A stretch of DNA of 8,492 bases, taken from assembly GCA_013001365.1 (NCBI GenBank), contig JABDMQ010000252.1:1-8492 (forward strand). The letters are read 5' to 3'. Below are positions 6,176 through 8,492 of the stretch, piece after piece. Source of the stretch: Flavobacteriaceae bacterium. Its GTDB lineage: Bacteria > Bacteroidota > Bacteroidia > Flavobacteriales > Flavobacteriaceae. Position 1 is the stretch's first letter. Each line of letters starts with the position of its first letter. The notes under the pieces are model-generated. The model was not told the origin of the DNA. It did no database searches and was given only the letters and a program-made list of their open reading frames with translations. Position numbers and translations under genes: made by a program.

Positions 6176-7077
6176 GAATAAATATCTTAGGCTGCTATAG
6201 TGCAACACCACGAACATTTACCAATCCGACATCGCAGGTATTGGAAATCAAGAATCATTTATTTCTCATTGATTGTGGAGAAGGAACCCAAGTACAATTA
6301 AGAAGGAATAAGATCAAATTTTCAAGAATCAAGCATATATTCATTTCGCATTTACATGGTGATCATTATTTTGGTTTAGCAGGATTGATTTCAACTTTTA
6401 GATTGCTTTCTAGGGAATCCGAACTTCATGTTTATGGTCCAAAGGGCATTAAGGAAGTCATTACTTTACAAATGAAACTAGCTGATTCGTGGACCAATTA
6501 CCCACTTTTGTTTCATGAATTGACTTCCAAAGAATCAGAATTGGTATTTGAAGATGAAAAAGTAGAAGTTTATACCATACCATTGCAACATCGAATCTAT
6601 GCAAATGGTTTCCTGTTCAAGGAAAAGCCTGGAAATCGTAAATTGAACATTGATGCTATAAATGAATATAAAATTGATAAGGCATATTTCAAGAAATTAC
6701 AACAAGGAGCAGATGTAGTTAATGAAGAAGGAGAACTTGTTGCCAATGAAGAGGTAACTTATGCGCCATCAAAACGCAAATCTTATGCGTTTTGCAGCGA
6801 TACGGCTTATAAAGAGGATATTGTTACTATAATTAAAAAAGTGGATGTTCTGTACCATGAGGCCACCTTCTTGGAGAGACATGAGCATTTAGCACCAAAA
6901 ACCAAGCATTCTACGGCAAAACAAGCTGCACAGATTGCAAAACTTGCTGATGTTGGAACCTTGATCTTGGGTCATTATTCTACGCGATACGATGATATTG
7001 AAGAATTCAGGCAAGAAGCAAGTGAAATATTCAAGAAAGTGGAACTTGCTGATGATGGTAAATATTTTGAATTTTAA
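6172..7077 (+). CDS. rnz: Ribonuclease Z (tRNA 3'-end endonuclease)
   Basis: A 301-residue short-form RNase Z, a zinc-dependent metallo-beta-lactamase-fold endonuclease that removes the 3' trailer from tRNA precursors. The metal ligands are all visible: HLHGDH (His60, His62, Asp64, His65), His140 (PLQHRI), Asp210 (CSDTAY) and His268 (LGHYSTRY). KHST at 245-248 is also conserved in this enzyme. The stretch from about 150 to 200, rich in charged residues and containing GNRKLNIDAINEYK, corresponds to the flexible arm that grips the tRNA elbow. Length agrees with the Bacillus enzyme (307). The first residues MRINILGCYSATP fit the family start. The ATG shares four bases (ATGA) with the end of the DUF3291 gene. 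It has no known link to pyrimidine synthesis, though it sits in the pyr operon. Confidence 0.97.
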   Translation: MRINILGCYSATPRTFTNPTSQVLEIKNHLFLIDCGEGTQVQLRRNKIKFSRIKHIFISHLHGDHYFGLAGLISTFRLLSRESELHVYGPKGIKEVITLQMKLADSWTNYPLLFHELTSKESELVFEDEKVEVYTIPLQHRIYANGFLFKEKPGNRKLNIDAINEYKIDKAYFKKLQQGADVVNEEGELVANEEVTYAPSKRKSYAFCSDTAYKEDIVTIIKKVDVLYHEATFLERHEHLAPKTKHSTAKQAAQIAKLADVGTLILGHYSTRYDDIEEFRQEASEIFKKVELADDGKYFEF

Positions 7078-7107
7078 TCAGCAGTAAATTTCTTGTAAAT
7101 TGCATTT

Positions 7108-7755
7108 ATGGAAAAGGATCTTGGCAACTATAGAAAATCCTATGAAAAATCTTCGTTACTTAAGAATGAAGTACCAGAAAACCCTATGGAGCTTTTCCAG
7201 AAATGGTTTTATGAGATTGATGCACATTTTGAGATTGACGAGACCAATGCAATGACCTTATCTACCATAGGTAGCGATGGTTTTCCTAAGGGCAGGATAG
7301 TGTTATTAAAGAAATACACTTTCGAAGGCTTCATTTTTTACACGAATTATTCTAGTGAGAAGGGTAAGTCGATTAAAGCCAACCCTAATGTGAGTCTATC
7401 ATTTTTCTGGCATGCGGCAGAACGGCAGATCGTTATAAAAGGTAAAGCAGAAAAAATTGCTGAAAACTTAAGTGATGGATATTTTGAATCAAGACCTCGA
7501 GGTAGTCAATTAGGTGCGTTGGTTTCAGAACAAAGTAACGTAATAGAAAATCGGGAGGAGTTAGAAACTCGATTAAAAAAGTTAGAGAGAACCTATGAAG
7601 GTAGAGAGGTGCCAAGACCTAAGAATTGGGGTGGCTATATTGTTAAGCCAGTCGAGCTAGAATTCTGGCAAGGAAGACCTAACAGGCTGCATGATAGAAT
7701 ACGATATAAGTTACAAGGAGACTACAGTTGGAAAATTGAACGATTACAACCCTAA
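7108..7755 (+). CDS. pdxH: Pyridoxine/pyridoxamine 5'-phosphate oxidase
   Basis: A 215-residue FMN enzyme that oxidises pyridoxine or pyridoxamine 5'-phosphate to pyridoxal 5'-phosphate with oxygen, in vitamin B6 salvage and synthesis. FMN and phosphate-binding segments are visible: NAMTLSTIGSDGFPKGRIVLLK (47-68), YTNYSSEKGK (78-87), ERQIVIKG (105-112) and the helix start RPRGSQLGALVSEQS (129-143). The C-terminal dimerisation and substrate part has NWGGYIV (173-179), EFWQGRPNRLHDR (185-197) and the closing ERLQP, equivalent to the usual RLxP end. The length is standard (E. coli 218). It starts 30 bases after rnz and ends 2 bases before sixA, and no terminator is seen on either side, so it is probably in the same transcript. 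Confidence 0.96.
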   Translation: MEKDLGNYRKSYEKSSLLKNEVPENPMELFQKWFYEIDAHFEIDETNAMTLSTIGSDGFPKGRIVLLKKYTFEGFIFYTNYSSEKGKSIKANPNVSLSFFWHAAERQIVIKGKAEKIAENLSDGYFESRPRGSQLGALVSEQSNVIENREELETRLKKLERTYEGREVPRPKNWGGYIVKPVELEFWQGRPNRLHDRIRYKLQGDYSWKIERLQP

Positions 7756-7757
7756 TT

Positions 7758-8246
7758 ATGAAAACACTTTATCTAGTAAGGCATGCGAAGTCTTCATGGG
7801 AATTTGATGTAATAGATCATGAAAGACCTCTGAACAAAAGAGGATTCAAGGATGCTAAACTTGTTTCAAAACATTTAAAGGACAAATTAAAACTTCCGGA
7901 CCTTGTCATGTCTAGCGACGCCATGCGTGCCAAGACCACTGCTTATATTTTCATGAAGAACCTAGGAATGGATGAAGACGAGGTTGTCTTGAATCATCAG
8001 CTTTACGACTTTTCTGGACGGAACTTGACAAAGACCATTTCAGATTGTGACGATGACGTAAATACCCTTATGGTATTCGGGCATAATCATGCAATGACAT
8101 CTTTTGTCAATGCATATGGAGATAAACCAACTGGTAATGTTGCTACTTCAGGGTTTACTCATATCGAATTCGACATAGATTCCTGGAAGGACTTGAAGCC
8201 AGGGAAAACCAAAATTTCATTATACCCGAAACAGCTTAAGAATTAA
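7758..8246 (+). CDS. sixA: SixA-type phosphohistidine phosphatase (histidine phosphatase family)
   Basis: A 162-residue member of the branch-1 histidine phosphatase superfamily, short like SixA. The nucleophile motif is LVRHAKS (6-12), with Arg8 and the phosphate-accepting His9. The second phosphate-binding arginine is probably Arg57 (SSDAMRAKTT), and the second catalytic histidine is His109 (VFGHNHAM). HERPLNKRG (21-29) is the usual early conserved block. E. coli SixA removes phosphate from histidine in phosphotransfer proteins, recently linked to the nitrogen PTS. The target here is unknown, since no PTS or histidine kinase gene is nearby. It starts 2 bases after pdxH and is the last gene of the plus-strand run. 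Its TAA overlaps the stop of the convergent PorP/SprF-like gene. The family is certain, the precise substrate is not. Confidence 0.88.
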   Translation: MKTLYLVRHAKSSWEFDVIDHERPLNKRGFKDAKLVSKHLKDKLKLPDLVMSSDAMRAKTTAYIFMKNLGMDEDEVVLNHQLYDFSGRNLTKTISDCDDDVNTLMVFGHNHAMTSFVNAYGDKPTGNVATSGFTHIEFDIDSWKDLKPGKTKISLYPKQLKN

Positions 8247-8492
8247 TTGTGTAAATCTACACAGTTGCATTTTGGTTGAGGAAAGGGTAGGTCAAAACCT
8301 AACATGACTTCATGTGACCCATTGGCATACGGATTAAGGTCTGATGTAATGTAGTCAAAAGAGTAACCAATATTGATGACATCCGAGATCTTGAAGTTAA
8401 CTAATGCTCCAACACCATCACCTACACGATAGAAGGCGCCTAGCCATATCTGCTCATTAAGGTAAAAGTTACTGGTCAGGTCAACAGATACT
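8243..8492 (-). CDS. PorP/SprF family type IX secretion membrane protein, C-terminal part
   Basis: The last 82 codons of a minus-strand gene that begins beyond the right edge. They read VSVDLTSNFYLNEQIWLGAF, then YRVGDGVGALVNFKISD, INIGYSFDYITSDLN, SHEVMLGFDLPF, and finish KCNCVDLHN before the TAA at 8245-8243. The pattern of alternating hydrophobic strands with LGAFYR, IGYSFDY and a late SHEVML is typical of the C-terminal half of PorP/SprF outer-membrane proteins. These are associated with type IX secretion and gliding motility in Bacteroidetes, and often partner with large secreted adhesins. The end carries two cysteines (C75 and C77 of the visible part). It converges on sixA, with overlapping stop codons. 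Start, signal peptide and any adhesin partner lie outside the window. Confidence 0.85.
   Translation of the reverse strand, partial: VSVDLTSNFYLNEQIWLGAFYRVGDGVGALVNFKISDVINIGYSFDYITSDLNPYANGSHEVMLGFDLPFPQPKCNCVDLHN

Noticed and set aside
7078..7107. Separate promoter before pdxH
   Set aside because: TAAATTTC and TAAATTGC only approximate TAnnTTTG, and no TTTG lies at a suitable distance upstream. Read-through from rnz is the simpler view.

Overview
The window looks like ordinary core chromosome of a member of the Bacteroidetes, most likely Flavobacteriia. The DNA is AT-rich. Start codons lack Shine-Dalgarno sequences and are preceded by A/T-rich stretches. The recognisable promoters carry the Bacteroidetes -7 element TAnnTTTG. 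A PorP/SprF-type protein, a family tied to type IX secretion and gliding, sits at the right edge. The species cannot be named from the sequence alone.

Left part (1-1858). The window opens inside the 3' end of cmk (CMP kinase). It is followed by a lipoprotein with a sugar-phosphate isomerase/epimerase TIM barrel. A near-perfect bidirectional terminator (1165-1194) separates this from a convergent minus-strand gene for a small BON-LysM protein of the Kbp/YgaU type. A 272-base divergent intergenic region follows, holding a good promoter and a structured leader for rpsA.

Middle (1859-3798). rpsA encodes a 628-residue ribosomal protein S1 with six S1 domains and a charged, low-complexity N-terminal extension. 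It ends at a clear intrinsic terminator.

Right part (3848-8246). A run of seven tightly packed plus-strand genes probably forms one operon: pyrR, pyrB, a small STAS-like protein, a DUF3291 protein, rnz (RNase Z), pdxH and sixA. The first five are spaced by 6 and 2 bases and then overlap by 1 and 4 bases, which suggests translational coupling. pdxH follows after 30 bases and sixA after 2. The group mixes pyrimidine synthesis, tRNA 3'-end processing, vitamin B6 salvage and phosphohistidine hydrolysis. Only pyrR and pyrB (with the more distant cmk) share an obvious pathway. sixA converges on the PorP/SprF-like gene, and the two stop codons overlap inside one TTAA.

I found no mobile element, CRISPR array, tRNA or rRNA. 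No wholly new system is evident. The points most worth checking are the rpsA leader with its possible pseudoknot, the overlapping inverted repeats over the pyrR promoter together with a leader too short for a PyrR attenuator, and the uncharacterised STAS-like/DUF3291 pair coupled to RNase Z.
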